Of a DNA stretch of 51,238 nt, positions 1 to 8,304 are shown piece after piece. This stretch comes from Clostridiaceae bacterium (GTDB lineage: Bacteria; Bacillota; Clostridia; Acetivibrionales; DUMB01): NCBI GenBank assembly GCA_012840085.1, contig DUMB01000002.1:1-51238 (forward strand). The letters are read 5' to 3'. The notes beneath the pieces were generated by a model. That model was not told the origin of the DNA and did not search any database. It worked only from the letters and a program-made list of their open reading frames with translations. Position 1 is the first letter of the stretch. Each line of letters begins with the position of its first letter. A program made the translations under genes and the position numbers.

Positions 1-127
1 ACTTCTAAACAAAAAACATGGCCTACTGGGCTTTTCTTCTCCCTAATAAACCATGTTTCCTAAAAGTACTTTATTTACTCCTTCTCAAACATTTGAAAAA
101 TGAAAGGAGTTTATTTGATGTAGACAT

Positions 128-158
128 GAAAAAAGCAGGCTTTATATTTCACGCCTGC
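128..158 (-). terminator. Rho-independent terminator of the dnaX-ebfC-recR operon
   Basis: Read on the minus strand, GCAGGC (158-153) pairs with GCCTGC (140-135) and is followed by a T run (134-129). The recR stop codon (144-142) lies in the loop, so the terminator overlaps the end of the gene. The stem is only 6 bp, so strength is uncertain. Confidence 0.6.
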
Positions 159-741
159 CTTCAAGTGCTTTTGCCAGTGTAACTTCATCTGCATATTCCA
201 AATCCCCGCCTACGGGTATACCGTGGGCTATTCTTGTTGTCTTTATACCGAGAGGCTTCAACAGCTTTGATATATACATTGCGGTAGCCTCACCTTCAAT
301 GTTGGGATTTGTAGCAAGAATAACCTCTCTTATATTTCCTTCTTTGACTCTTGCAAGAAGCTCCTTTATTTTAATGTCTTCAGGGCCTATTCCTTCCATT
401 GGGGAAATAGAGCCGTGAAGGACATGGTAAAGTCCTTTAAATTCTCTTGTCCGTTCCATAGCAACTACGTCCTTGGGGTCTTCAACCACGCATATGGAAG
501 AATGATCCCTTGAGGTGCTGCTGCATATGCCACAGGGATCTGAGTCGGTTAAATTGCTGCATATAGAACAGTATTTTGTTTTGCTTTTGGCGTCTACTAT
601 GGCTGCGGCAAGGCTTTGAGCTTTCTCAAGCGGTAAATTGAGCACGTGAAATGCAAGCCGCTGAGCTGTCTTATGACCTATGCCGGGAAGCTTTTCAAAT
701 TCCTCAATAAGTCTAGCGACCGGAGCAGCATAAAAGCTCAT
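142..741 (-). CDS. recR: Recombination mediator protein RecR
   Basis: A 199-aa protein of full family length. RecR acts with RecO (and RecF) to load RecA onto gapped single-stranded DNA coated with SSB. Visible in order: an N-terminal helix-hairpin-helix ([15 protein letters not shown], residues 18-32), a four-cysteine zinc finger (C58, C61, C70, C73, spaced CxxC-x8-CxxC), then a Toprim domain starting VVEDPKDV (about residue 86) and carrying [10 protein letters not shown] and the family-typical [13 protein letters not shown] near the C-terminus. The ATG at 741-739 has AAGGA about 11 nt upstream. It is the last gene of the minus-strand dnaX-ebfC-recR cluster, a very conserved order in Firmicutes, and ends inside a terminator hairpin. 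Identification is secure. Confidence 0.97.
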   Translation of the reverse strand: MSFYAAPVARLIEEFEKLPGIGHKTAQRLAFHVLNLPLEKAQSLAAAIVDAKSKTKYCSICSNLTDSDPCGICSSTSRDHSSICVVEDPKDVVAMERTREFKGLYHVLHGSISPMEGIGPEDIKIKELLARVKEGNIREVILATNPNIEGEATAMYISKLLKPLGIKTTRIAHGIPVGGDLEYADEVTLAKALEGRREI

Positions 742-862
742 TATCGACCATTCCTTCTATATAATATGTAATATGAAAATGAAGCCTGAATGTCATACAC
801 AAGCTGCCTGTTTGAACAGCAAACAAATGACTTAATAAACAAATGACCTAATACAGTTCTTT

Positions 863-1210
863 TTAGAACAGGCCAGGTATTCCTCCTAAACCGCCTGTTA
901 TTTTTCCCATTTCCTCATTAACCATGTCATCGGCTTTTCTCAGAGCTTCATTAACTGCTGCCAAAATCAAATCCTGAAGCATTTCAACGTCATCCGGATC
1001 TACGACTTCCGGGCTCAGTTTGATTTCCTTCAATTCCTTTTTACCGGAAACTACAACAGTTATGGCACCTCCGCCAGCAGAGGCTTCAACTGTTCTATTC
1101 TGAAGCTCTTCCTGCAATTTTGCCATTTCCTTCTGCATTTTTTGTGCCTGTTTCATCAGATTGTTTAAATTTCCCCCGCCAAATCCTCCGGGAAATCCAC
1201 CTCTTGCCAT
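863..1210 (-). CDS. ebfC: YbaB/EbfC-family nucleoid-associated protein
   Basis: A 115-aa protein of the YbaB/EbfC DNA-binding family, small dimeric nucleoid-associated proteins. The N-terminus is Gly/Phe rich ([14 protein letters not shown]). It is followed by a Met/Lys/Gln-rich helix ([20 protein letters not shown], about residues 17-36), a short beta segment with [15 protein letters not shown], then the characteristic acidic stretch [14 protein letters not shown] and a C-terminal helix. The ATG at 1210-1208 has a near-perfect GGAGGT 8 nt upstream. It lies between dnaX and recR, its usual position. The exact cellular role of the family in Firmicutes is not settled, so I claim only the family. 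Confidence 0.95.
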   Translation of the reverse strand: MARGGFPGGFGGGNLNNLMKQAQKMQKEMAKLQEELQNRTVEASAGGGAITVVVSGKKELKEIKLSPEVVDPDDVEMLQDLILAAVNEALRKADDMVNEEMGKITGGLGGIPGLF

Positions 1211-1343
1211 CCTAATACCTCCGATTTTATAAGATTTTTGCCATTTGGAATTTATATACTAATTTATATACTATTGTAATAGTACCATAAATAGTATAAC
1301 TATTATATAGTAATATGCAAATATTATACAAGAAAATACAAGC

Positions 1344-3086
1344 TTATTCATCAATTATATTAAAGGGTACATTCAGCTTTTGAGCAATATCCCTGGCTTT
1401 TTCCACCAGTTCATCCTTTTGGGTTGCTTTTTCTTCGTCGCGGTTTTCTGCAAAGGCATTATCATCAATACACTTAACCCTTACTTCGCGACCAAGTACT
1501 TTAGCAACTGCTTTTTCTATAATCTCAATATTTTCTGCTTTTGAGCAGAGCATTTTGTTAAAACCTTTTCCTTCTCCAAAAACTATACAGATTCTTTTAT
1601 CGTCCAATTCCACTGCCTTTGTGTCCAACAAATTTGTATAGAGAACTATTCTGCCGCAGCTTTTCAATTCATCCAACACACTATCCCAGCTGTCAAAATA
1701 CTTGCGTGAGGACTGCCCGTCTGTATGTCCTGAGGATTCAGCGCAGTTTGGCTTGCCGGATGCACTGCTGCCGGAATTATTGTCCTGATTTTCGTTGCCC
1801 GGGTCCTCATTTTCAGACGACCGTGAAGACGAATCAGCATCCATATTTATATTTGTATTTCGTGTACCGGGTTTTGCTGATTTTCCGGAACCAGGGAGCA
1901 TATTTCCGGGGACAGCTCCTACTATGCCATTATTTATCGAGTCCAGCTTTTTTTCCAAAAGGGACAGCCTTGCTTTTATGTCATCTCCAGGAATTGAAGT
2001 TCCGCTGTCGCATAATTTAATAAGTGAAACCTCCAGGAGAATTCTTGGGTTTGATGCCCATTTCATACTTTGTATAAGAGCTGAAAGCTCTTTTATTGTA
2101 TAGATGAGTTCATCACTGAGAAAACCCTCTGCCTGGGATTTCATCAATTCTAATGAACTTTTGTAAGTATCTATGACATCTTCAGGATTCTTAACTATTT
2201 TGCACAGTAAGAGATTTCTATAATAAACCACGAGGTCCGATACAAACTGTACAATGTCTTTTCCATCCATTATAAGCGTGTCAACAAGTTCAAGTATCTT
2301 TTCAACATTTTTGTGTTTTACAGCATCGACGATTTCGGCCATAAACGCCTCGTTTACAATACCTACAACAGAAAGGACATCCTCATAGGATATTTTTTCA
2401 TTTCCGGTAGCTATGCACTGATCGAGAAGGCTGATGGCGTCCCTGAGTGCCCCGTCTGACATTTTGGCCATTAACTTGAGAGCTTCATGTTCAATAAAAA
2501 TGTTGTTGGCTGATGCGATTGTTTCCAGCCTCTTCATTATGCTTTTTACCGAGATTCGCCTAAAGTCGAACCTCTGACACCTGGACAGAATGGTAGCCGG
2601 AATTTTATGGGGTTCTGTTGTTGCCAATATAAATACTACGTGGGCAGGCGGCTCTTCAAGCGTTTTAAGAAGAGCGTTAAATGCTCCGGAAGAAAGCATG
2701 TGAACTTCGTCTATAATGTATACCTTGTACTTTGCCTGTGTAGGTGAATAAGCTACTTCATCCCTTATATCCCTTATATTGTCAACACTGTTATTGGATG
2801 CAGCATCTATCTCGAGAACATCCAGTATACTTCCTGACAATATGCCCTTGCATATTTCACATTCATTGCAGGGATTACCATCCTGGGGATTAAGACAGTT
2901 TATAGCTCTTGAGAGAATATGTGCCATAGTAGTCTTGCCGGTACCCCTGGTACCGCAAAACAGATATGCGTGAGCAATGCGTCCTGTGCTGACGCTGTGC
3001 TTTAAGGTTTTAACAACATGTTCCTGTTCAACAACATCTTCGAAGATTAATGGTCTCCATTCTCTGTAAAGTGCTATATATGACAT
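1344..3086 (-). CDS. dnaX: DNA polymerase III subunit gamma/tau (clamp-loader ATPase)
   Basis: A 580-aa protein, the motor of the clamp loader that opens and loads the beta sliding clamp. Start set at ATG 3086-3084 (MSYIALYREWRP), not the upstream in-frame ATG at 3182, because GAGGGG lies about 8 nt before it and family homology begins here. Visible: Walker A GTRGTGKT (45-52), four zinc-binding cysteines (C64, C73, C76, C79), Walker B VYIIDE (122-127), sensor-1 region TTEPHK (156-161) and the arginine-finger SRC motif (168-170). Then comes the collar domain. A Ser/Asn/Gly/Glu-rich linker (about residues 410-465) precedes a C-terminal tau-type domain. First gene of the dnaX-ebfC-recR cluster. 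Confidence 0.96.
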   Translation of the reverse strand: MSYIALYREWRPLIFEDVVEQEHVVKTLKHSVSTGRIAHAYLFCGTRGTGKTTMAHILSRAINCLNPQDGNPCNECEICKGILSGSILDVLEIDAASNNSVDNIRDIRDEVAYSPTQAKYKVYIIDEVHMLSSGAFNALLKTLEEPPAHVVFILATTEPHKIPATILSRCQRFDFRRISVKSIMKRLETIASANNIFIEHEALKLMAKMSDGALRDAISLLDQCIATGNEKISYEDVLSVVGIVNEAFMAEIVDAVKHKNVEKILELVDTLIMDGKDIVQFVSDLVVYYRNLLLCKIVKNPEDVIDTYKSSLELMKSQAEGFLSDELIYTIKELSALIQSMKWASNPRILLEVSLIKLCDSGTSIPGDDIKARLSLLEKKLDSINNGIVGAVPGNMLPGSGKSAKPGTRNTNINMDADSSSRSSENEDPGNENQDNNSGSSASGKPNCAESSGHTDGQSSRKYFDSWDSVLDELKSCGRIVLYTNLLDTKAVELDDKRICIVFGEGKGFNKMLCSKAENIEIIEKAVAKVLGREVRVKCIDDNAFAENRDEEKATQKDELVEKARDIAQKLNVPFNIIDE

Positions 3087-3267
3087 AAAATCCCCTCTGT
3101 TTGAATTCCACATAGTATTTTTACGGCTTTTTAAGGCTAAAAAGCCTGTTGCAAAAAGCAGGTAAACACAATTCTGTTGCAAAATGCAAGTAAATTACAA
3201 CTTTTATCTAACTAGCATGTACAATTGAGCTTATAGCTATTAAGCTTGTATATTATCAGGCTTATAT

Positions 3268-3296
3268 ATTATAAGCTTGTACATAAAATGTCTAAA
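3268..3296 (-). promoter_or_regulatory. Candidate sigma-A promoter for dnaX-ebfC-recR
   Basis: On the minus strand, TTTAGA (3296-3291) and TATAAT (3273-3268) are separated by exactly 17 nt. The predicted start near 3261 would leave a leader of about 175 nt before dnaX. The -10 is perfect and the -35 is 4/6, in AT-rich DNA, so this is a moderate call. It lies just past the SRP RNA terminator, which fits separate transcription units. Confidence 0.4.
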
Positions 3297-3321
3297 GTAA
3301 GTATAACAAAACAAAACATAT

Positions 3322-3342
3322 AAAAAAAGGTCCTGTTGGACC
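3322..3342 (-). terminator. Rho-independent terminator of the SRP RNA precursor
   Basis: On the minus strand GGTCC-AACA-GGACC is followed by seven T residues (3328-3322). It lies about 50 nt past the mature SRP RNA 3' end, consistent with a precursor that is trimmed afterwards. Confidence 0.75.
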
Positions 3343-3394
3343 GTTATTTTCAATATATGCAATTAATGCAATTGAATATATTTAATATATTAAT

Positions 3395-3664
3395 TGGCCG
3401 TGCACCTGTCTTCGACGTTTCCTTACAGGCGTAACCACCACAGTTAACTCTAACCAGGCGACCTTGCGGCACACGAAAGTGTCTGCTTACCGCTGCTTTC
3501 TTCCGAACCTGACGGGGTTCACAGATTTCCGTTGCGCAAGACCCAGTTTTCATTGCCACTTATGGCGGGCAGACCCTACAAGAAAAAGCCTATGACAGGA
3601 ATTCAACCCTGCTCTAGCGGATTGCAGGTACAGGGCACCGCTACCTCCCCGCCTAGCACGACCA
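3395..3664 (-). ncRNA. ffs: Signal recognition particle RNA, long Bacillus/Clostridium type (scRNA)
   Basis: About 270 nt on the minus strand. The 5' part contains GTGCTAGGCGGGGAGGTAGC and the middle GGGTCTTGCGCAACGG. The conserved Ffh-binding helix 8 reads GTCAGGTTCGGAAGAAAGCA (about 3513-3493), with a GGAA tetraloop, and CCGCAAGGTCGCCTGG follows. The 3' end is GTGCACGGCC. These match the order of conserved blocks known for the B. subtilis scRNA, including the Alu-like 5' domain. In helix 8, U-A pairs replace the C-G pairs next to the loop seen in B. subtilis, a compensated change. The RNA binds Ffh for co-translational membrane targeting. Ends are approximate because the mature ends are made by processing. 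A 69-codon reading frame across it is not a gene. Confidence 0.95.
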
Positions 3665-3699
3665 AAATCTAGCTTATTAAAATTAAGAGTTACTAACTC

Positions 3700-3728
3700 A
3701 TTATACTCAAAAATTAATTATATATCAA
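3700..3728 (-). promoter_or_regulatory. Promoter of the SRP RNA
   Basis: Minus strand TTGATA (3728-3723), 17-nt spacer, TATAAT (3705-3700): 5/6 and 6/6 matches to the housekeeping consensus. The predicted start near 3693 is about 29 nt upstream of the mature RNA, as expected for a processed precursor. Confidence 0.65.
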
Positions 3729-3882
3729 GGGATATAAAAAATTATAGGCTGGAATATTTAGCAAAAAAAAAATAAAGCACTTAATTTATTAATTAAAAAT
3801 GATTCCAATTTATACAAGCGCTTTATAAGATGATATCAACTAAACTCAACTCATACGTTCTATATTAAAAGGAGGAACAAAA

Positions 3883-3960
3883 ATGAAAAAATAGTATTAT
3901 TGGCTGTGGCAATTATATTATACCACATTTTTCATATATTGTATATTAAAATTCCGTAAC
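3883..3960 (+). pseudogene. Decayed leader-peptide-like ORF (frameshift in an A tract)
   Basis: A strong Shine-Dalgarno (AAAGGAGGAAC, 3868-3878) precedes ATG AAA AAA TAG, so translation would stop after three residues. One extra A in the homopolymer restores MKK followed by a hydrophobic stretch (VLLAVAIILYHIFHIL) ending at a stop near 3960. This resembles the start of a signal peptide or a tiny membrane peptide that has lost one base. The remnant is only about 25 codons, so it may be a chance match. The rest of 3665-4057 is AT-rich and shows no other gene. Confidence 0.3.
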
Positions 3961-4057
3961 AAATATTAACAATCCGTGAACAAAATGATTCTGTTCAAAC
4001 GTAACCTGACAGAATGGATTATATGGAAAAACATGAACCTTCACAGGCTGACTAAAA

Positions 4058-4219
4058 CTATTTTTTCGGAACGTACCGTGAATTCTCAAGGGCATCGTTT
4101 TTTGCAGCGTTGCTCTCTATAAAGTTGGTATAATACTTGGCGTATTTATCCAAAATTATTTTGTCATATGCTGTGAGGCTTGTCTTTTTATCTGCTTTCT
4201 TATTATACATCATAATCAT
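4058..4219 (-). CDS. Small hypothetical protein, 53 aa
   Basis: A 53-codon frame on the minus strand starting MIMMYNKKADKKTSL and ending ENSRYVPKK. Its composition (Lys, Tyr, Asn, Asp, Ile, no stretches of odd residues) reads like real protein, with a central amphipathic segment DKIILDKYAKYYTNFIESNA. There is no clear signal peptide or membrane segment. Several in-frame ATGs (4219, 4213, 4210) could start it, and none has a strong ribosome binding site; GTGG just before 4219 is weak. It stands alone between the SRP RNA and the RMD1-like pair, on the same strand as both. I do not recognise a family. It may also be a leftover fragment of a longer gene. Confidence 0.4.
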   Translation of the reverse strand: MIMMYNKKADKKTSLTAYDKIILDKYAKYYTNFIESNAAKNDALENSRYVPKK

Positions 4220-4330
4220 CCACACTTTCAAATAAAATTTTTGTGTATTTAAGTTAATTAAATGCTTAGCACAACAAGTTAATTAATATATTATTGTTCG
4301 TACACGTTTTACTCTTTTATGATTATATGA

Positions 4331-5179
4331 TTAGAATGTGAAAAGGGATAAAAGAATATTCAATAAGCTCCGAATTTCTCTGAAAAGCGGAAAAAGAAGG
4401 AGGAGAAATACTTCAAAAAGCAACAGCTTGTTTTCAGCATTGTTATAGCTCAGCGAAGAGTAGGTTTTAATGATTTTTTGAAGCTCGTCGCATTTATTCT
4501 TTATATTCTCAAAACGTTCACCCAGCTCAAAGTGGTCAGCCAGAATGTCATAAATAGACCTTGCTTCTATTGACTGGTCAATCAGACTTGATCTTTCAAG
4601 TACTTTTATATTTCCTATGCTGTCATACTCAAAACGCATTATTTTCGCAGTTATTGAAGCAAGTCTTTTTGTACTTGCCCGCAGTTTCCCTTTCTGTAAA
4701 AAAGTTATAATGTTTTCCGACTCATCGAGAAGCCGGCCGGCATCGGCTTCGATTTTACTGAGGGCCACTGATCTGGACAAAACAGTACTCACTATTGGTA
4801 TAATATAATCATTATATTCCACAAAGTCGGCATTACCTTTCCAAAGTTTGCATTCACCGTTATTGTAGACTTTTATCGTATGAGTTTCATAGTATTTTGC
4901 AAAATATTCACTGTTCAATATGCCTGTTATAGATTCCAGATGTTCAAGAAAAACTCTGATTTCATCACCTTCAAAGTTCACAAAGGTTACACACCCAAAC
5001 TCAAAAAGATAAACCTGTTTGGAAGATGCTCTGTACTTTAGTATCATATCAAGATGCTTTCCCTTGACAACAATATAATCCTTCCATCTTATTGGAAAGC
5101 TCATTTCAAGATATGCAGCTATTTTTTGCAGCGGCAATCTGCCACTTATTTTATAACAATTAAAGTGTATTGTCCGCAT
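4331..5179 (-). CDS. RMD1/DUF155-like membrane protein (second of a tandem pair)
   Basis: A 282-aa protein resembling the RMD1/YagE (DUF155) family, known mainly as conserved proteins of unclear biochemical function. Visible: an N-terminal alpha/beta region with YLFEFGCVTFVNFEG (about residues 57-71), the family-typical motif STVLSRSVALSKIE (about 131-144), a helical middle with FEYDSIGNIKVLERSSLID, the block HFELGERFENIKNKCDEL, and a C-terminal hydrophobic segment (LLLFEVFLLLLFPLF then LLNILLSLF) likely to anchor it in the membrane. Start ATG at 5179-5177 has AGAGG 9 nt upstream. The stop of its paralogue is only 12 nt upstream, so the two form an operon. It ends without a clear terminator. 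Family is moderately sure, function unknown. Confidence 0.8.
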   Translation of the reverse strand: MRTIHFNCYKISGRLPLQKIAAYLEMSFPIRWKDYIVVKGKHLDMILKYRASSKQVYLFEFGCVTFVNFEGDEIRVFLEHLESITGILNSEYFAKYYETHTIKVYNNGECKLWKGNADFVEYNDYIIPIVSTVLSRSVALSKIEADAGRLLDESENIITFLQKGKLRASTKRLASITAKIMRFEYDSIGNIKVLERSSLIDQSIEARSIYDILADHFELGERFENIKNKCDELQKIIKTYSSLSYNNAENKLLLFEVFLLLLFPLFREIRSLLNILLSLFTF

Positions 5180-5191
5180 AATTGATTCCTC

Positions 5192-6016
5192 TTACTTGAA
5201 CATGTCTACAACCATCAGCAGAACTTCAATTATTATAAGAATTACTATCACCCATTCGACAAATAGGCCTCTTATGGAATGGCTGATGGAAGAGAATCCT
5301 CCTACTATATTATTTAAAATATTTGTCTTGCTTTTCATAATTTCAAATCTGTCATTCAATTCAAAGAACTCAGCCATCTTATTGTAGAATTCCTCAGCAT
5401 CACTGTTAACCCAGGTGATGTCCGGCTTATCGAGAATCATTATATAATTTATCGTGTTATATTCATGTCTGGTCACCCGGGCAATGGTTCTTGCAAGTTG
5501 TTTATTGCCTATTCTTAAACTCCCTTTTTCAAGGTTGTCTATCATTGTTTCAAGCTTATCCAGTATTCCACCAAGCTGCTCCTCGGTTTTTTCAAGGGCG
5601 ACGGATTTTGCCAGGACGGTGGAAATGAGCTCGGGATAGAACATTTCGAAGCGAGGTACAATCACATATTTATCGGTAAGTTCCATCTCCTCGGCTCCTC
5701 CGACATGAAGCTCATAGTCATCTGAATAGGCATTCCAGTTTTTCAGGTCGATATCCGTTTTGAATTTTTTCAGGTACTCAAGAAATTTAAGCGTGCCGGA
5801 TGAATCCATGTTGATAAATACAACACTGCCAAAGGAAAAAATGAGGACCTTCTCATCATTTTTCAGTTTTCTCTGAATAATTCCGCCAAGTATATCTCCT
5901 TGTAGAATAAGTGGCTCTTCCCATGTATATTTTTTGGGTATGTTGCACTCTGCAGCGATTTTATTAAGATCTATCTCATTTGTAACAGCATATGCGTTGA
6001 ATACCATTTCACGCAA
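5192..6016 (-). CDS. RMD1/DUF155-like membrane protein (first of a tandem pair)
   Basis: A 274-aa paralogue of the next gene, with the same landmarks in the same order: LIFSFGSVVFINMD (about residues 58-71), STVLAKSVALEKTEEQ (about 132-147), TRHEYNTINYIMILDKPD, FFELNDRFEIMKSKTNIL, and a C-terminal membrane segment WVIVILIIIEVLLMVV. The start is likely TTG (6016-6014) because AGGTG lies 8 nt upstream. The in-frame ATG three codons later would be 17 nt from that site. The two copies differ throughout, so the duplication is old, and both keep the motifs, which argues that both work. In other organisms RMD1-like proteins are membrane associated; no enzymatic activity is claimed here. Confidence 0.8.
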   Translation of the reverse strand: MREMVFNAYAVTNEIDLNKIAAECNIPKKYTWEEPLILQGDILGGIIQRKLKNDEKVLIFSFGSVVFINMDSSGTLKFLEYLKKFKTDIDLKNWNAYSDDYELHVGGAEEMELTDKYVIVPRFEMFYPELISTVLAKSVALEKTEEQLGGILDKLETMIDNLEKGSLRIGNKQLARTIARVTRHEYNTINYIMILDKPDITWVNSDAEEFYNKMAEFFELNDRFEIMKSKTNILNNIVGGFSSISHSIRGLFVEWVIVILIIIEVLLMVVDMFK

Positions 6017-6087
6017 ATTGTTTTCACCTGCTTTCGCCGGGTTTTCTTAGATTTATTTTTTAAAATTTTATGATGAGAAATCCGTAT

Positions 6088-6116
6088 ATTATACATGTTT
6101 ATATTAACTGTGCCAT
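6088..6116 (-). promoter_or_regulatory. Candidate promoter for the RMD1-like pair
   Basis: Minus strand ATGGCA (6116-6111), 17-nt spacer, TATAAT (6093-6088). This places the start near 6081 and gives a leader of about 65 nt before the TTG start codon. The -10 is perfect, the -35 is 4/6. The rest of 6117-6361 shows no supportable gene. Confidence 0.4.
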
Positions 6117-6361
6117 GTTACGGCTTTCAAAATGAATCCCCTAAGACCACTGACCCGGATATTTGTTTAATGTGTACACAGACAGTTACTCATATATTAA
6201 AGCTTTACTTTAATATTATACTACATGTGTGTTCTGGAATAAACTTCATATTTATTATTATTGGTTATAGCTATTTAAAGTATTTATATGAAGCTCATTG
6301 AATTTACTCTTTTTTCAGCCTTTCGTTCTTTATTTCTGTTTTTATGGTTTGTCCACTTTCG

Positions 6362-6390
6362 TTGACTTTCCAGCTATGTACTGCTATTAT
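6362..6390 (+). promoter_or_regulatory. Promoter for galU
   Basis: TTGACT (6362-6367), 17-nt spacer, TATTAT (6385-6390): 5/6 matches at both boxes with ideal spacing. Predicted start near 6397, leader about 54 nt. An ATTATT/AATAAT inverted repeat overlaps the -10 and the start site. Confidence 0.6.
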
Positions 6391-6450
6391 TGAGATAATA
6401 ATCGTATTATGCCAGCATTTAGATACTTTATTCAGAGTGAGGTGTGTTAC

Positions 6451-7326
6451 TTGAAAGTACGCAAGGCTATAATTCCGGCAGCAGGTCTGGGTACCAGATT
6501 TTTACCTGCAACAAAGGCTCAGCCAAAGGAAATGCTTCCCATAGTTGACAAACCGACAATTCAATTTATAGTTGAAGAGGCAATTGCTTCAGGAATCGAA
6601 GATATAATGATTGTTACCGGACGTGGAAAGAGAGCTATAGAGGATCACTTTGACAAATCTTACGAGCTTGAAGATATACTCAAAAGAAAAGGCGAAAATG
6701 ATTTGCTTAACCTTGTGCAGGACATTTCAAATCTGGTAAATATTCACTATATAAGGCAGAAAGAGCCTAAAGGCCTTGGACATGCTATCTATTGTGCAAA
6801 GTCTTTTATTGGAAATGAACCTTTTGCAGTAATGCTGGGCGATGATATTGTGGATGCTCAGGTACCGTGCCTGAAGCAGCTGATTAATGTATTTGACAGG
6901 TATAATACCACCATTCTCGGTGTGCAGCATGTACCTGAAGAAGATGTCTCCAAATACGGTATTGTGAGCTGTACCCAAATTAATGATAGAGTATACTGTG
7001 TCAATGATATGGTTGAGAAACCGGACAGAAACAGCGCCCCATCCAATATGGCAATACTTGGAAGATATATAATTACACCTGAAATATTTAAATTACTTGA
7101 AGACGCTAAACCTGGCAAGGGCGGCGAAATACAGCTGACAGATGCATTAAAAAGGCTTCTTGATACACAGCAGGTATATGCTTATGACTTTATTGGCAAA
7201 AGATATGATGTAGGCCACAAACTGGGATTCCTTCAGGCAACGGTTGAGTTTGCTCTGAAAAGGGAAGATTTGAGAGACGAGTTTTCTACATATATTAAAG
7301 ATGTTGTCCGAAGGCTTGAGGCATGA
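6451..7326 (+). CDS. galU: UTP-glucose-1-phosphate uridylyltransferase
   Basis: A 291-aa enzyme making UDP-glucose from UTP and glucose-1-phosphate, the precursor for cell-surface glycans. Start set at TTG 6451 (reading [12 protein letters not shown]) because GAGGTG lies 6 nt upstream (6439-6444) and the family begins here. An ATG at 6409 would add 14 unrelated residues. Visible: the nucleotide-binding signature [16 protein letters not shown] (12-27), a catalytic-core region [11 protein letters not shown], the substrate-loop motif VEKP and [10 protein letters not shown], and [14 protein letters not shown]. It is followed 110 nt downstream by an unknown exported protein gene on the same strand, with a hairpin between them. 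Confidence 0.96.
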   Translation: MKVRKAIIPAAGLGTRFLPATKAQPKEMLPIVDKPTIQFIVEEAIASGIEDIMIVTGRGKRAIEDHFDKSYELEDILKRKGENDLLNLVQDISNLVNIHYIRQKEPKGLGHAIYCAKSFIGNEPFAVMLGDDIVDAQVPCLKQLINVFDRYNTTILGVQHVPEEDVSKYGIVSCTQINDRVYCVNDMVEKPDRNSAPSNMAILGRYIITPEIFKLLEDAKPGKGGEIQLTDALKRLLDTQQVYAYDFIGKRYDVGHKLGFLQATVEFALKREDLRDEFSTYIKDVVRRLEA

Positions 7327-7395
7327 TTTATATTATCGGGGTGCAGGTAGTTAAATCAGATATTTTTTAATAAGTATAAAACGGGAATGAAAGCA

Positions 7396-7432
7396 AATAA
7401 TACCTATAAAAATTACTTTTATAGGTATTATT
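7396..7432 (+). other. Perfect 16-bp hairpin just upstream of an ORF
   Basis: AATAATACCTATAAAA (7396-7411) and its exact complement (7417-7432) are separated by the 5-nt loop ATTAC. It lies 69 nt after the galU stop and 4 nt before the ATG at 7437. The 3' arm contains AGGT, the only plausible ribosome binding site for that ATG. No T run follows, so it is not a standard terminator. It could restrain translation or attenuate readthrough from galU. Confidence 0.6.
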
Positions 7433-7436
7433 AATT

Positions 7437-8153
7437 ATGAGAGGATTTGCAAAGTTTACCAAGGCATTATTAATGTTATTGATAATAGCAGCAATAATAG
7501 GCTCCACACCCTATATCAGCCTTTCGGAAGTACCGTTTAATTTTGCATGCCAATTTTTAAAGTATGCTATACTGCCTGGCATTGGGAAAACAAACAGCGC
7601 AGAAGATAGCCCTGGAGGTGGAGAGAAAACTGTCACGGACAATTTTGTCCCGGACGATTCCGCCGATAAGGTTCAGGACAAGCTGGAGAGCGGAAAAGGC
7701 AGCATTGAGGGTAGCGGGGACTATTATAATTCCGGCGGTTACAACAATTATACCAATCAAAATAATTATCAACCTAAGGATGCATATTCATACTGTTATC
7801 CTCAGCAGCATTTTGACGTAAATGTGAGTAATGACATGCATGTGTTTAATGTGGAGGAAAGGGATGGGGGTTCCGGGAAAGAGGAACTATTCCTAACTAT
7901 TGATGAAATCAAATCTTTTAAAAATTTAGGGATGGTGGATAAACTAAAAGCCATGGCCATTTTCAGCAGAATTGACGGAAGCAGTATGGAAAGAATATGC
8001 AGTATTGCAGACGGCGGAATAACCTACAATGAAGCGGAAGAAATAAAGCTGATACTCGGAAAAAGCCTTACATCACAACATATTGAGCAACTCAATGATA
8101 TTATTGTCAGAAACAAGAAACTGCTTTCCCAAGGCAAGATTTCTGACAAGTAA
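7437..8153 (+). CDS. Hypothetical exported or membrane-anchored protein, 238 aa
   Basis: Not recognised as a known family. The N-terminus has basic residues then a hydrophobic stretch (ALLMLLIIAAIIG, residues 10-22), i.e. a signal peptide or anchor. There follows an acidic, Gly/Ser-rich region, then a low-complexity Tyr/Asn/Gln/Gly segment (about residues 92-122, including YYNSGGYNNYTNQNNYQ). The C-terminal 90 residues (from about LTIDEIKSFKNLGMVDKL) look like a folded helical domain. Two cysteines lie in the exported part (about 120 and 186). The chosen ATG has its ribosome site inside a hairpin. An alternative ATG at 7473 has AAGG 8 nt upstream but would remove the basic N-terminus. Context next to galU hints at an envelope role, which is inference only. 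Confidence 0.7.
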   Translation: MRGFAKFTKALLMLLIIAAIIGSTPYISLSEVPFNFACQFLKYAILPGIGKTNSAEDSPGGGEKTVTDNFVPDDSADKVQDKLESGKGSIEGSGDYYNSGGYNNYTNQNNYQPKDAYSYCYPQQHFDVNVSNDMHVFNVEERDGGSGKEELFLTIDEIKSFKNLGMVDKLKAMAIFSRIDGSSMERICSIADGGITYNEAEEIKLILGKSLTSQHIEQLNDIIVRNKKLLSQGKISDK

Positions 8154-8304
8154 TATTCAGAAGAATAAGACTATTTAGCAGAATAAGACTTTGAGTCTAA
8201 TATAAGCTTCAATAGCAGCTTGCAACATTAGCCAAGCTTGCAGCATTAGTCAGAAAATGACCAGTATTAATATATTTGCAAGAGCAAAAAAGGAGGAAAA
8301 AGGA

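Noticed and set aside
14..58. AAACATGG / CCATGTTT inverted repeat at the left edge
   Set aside because: An 8-bp stem with a 29-nt loop and no T run; a gene to the left would be needed to judge it.
1619..2103. Plus-strand frames of 133 and 102 codons inside dnaX
   Set aside because: Antisense shadows of a well-supported gene, without ribosome sites or recognisable domains.
3350..3559. A 69-codon minus-strand frame
   Set aside because: It lies across the SRP RNA, whose conserved blocks fully explain the sequence.
6095..6301. A 68-codon plus-strand frame upstream of galU
   Set aside because: No ribosome site, cysteine-rich odd composition, and it overlaps the promoter region of the RMD1-like pair.
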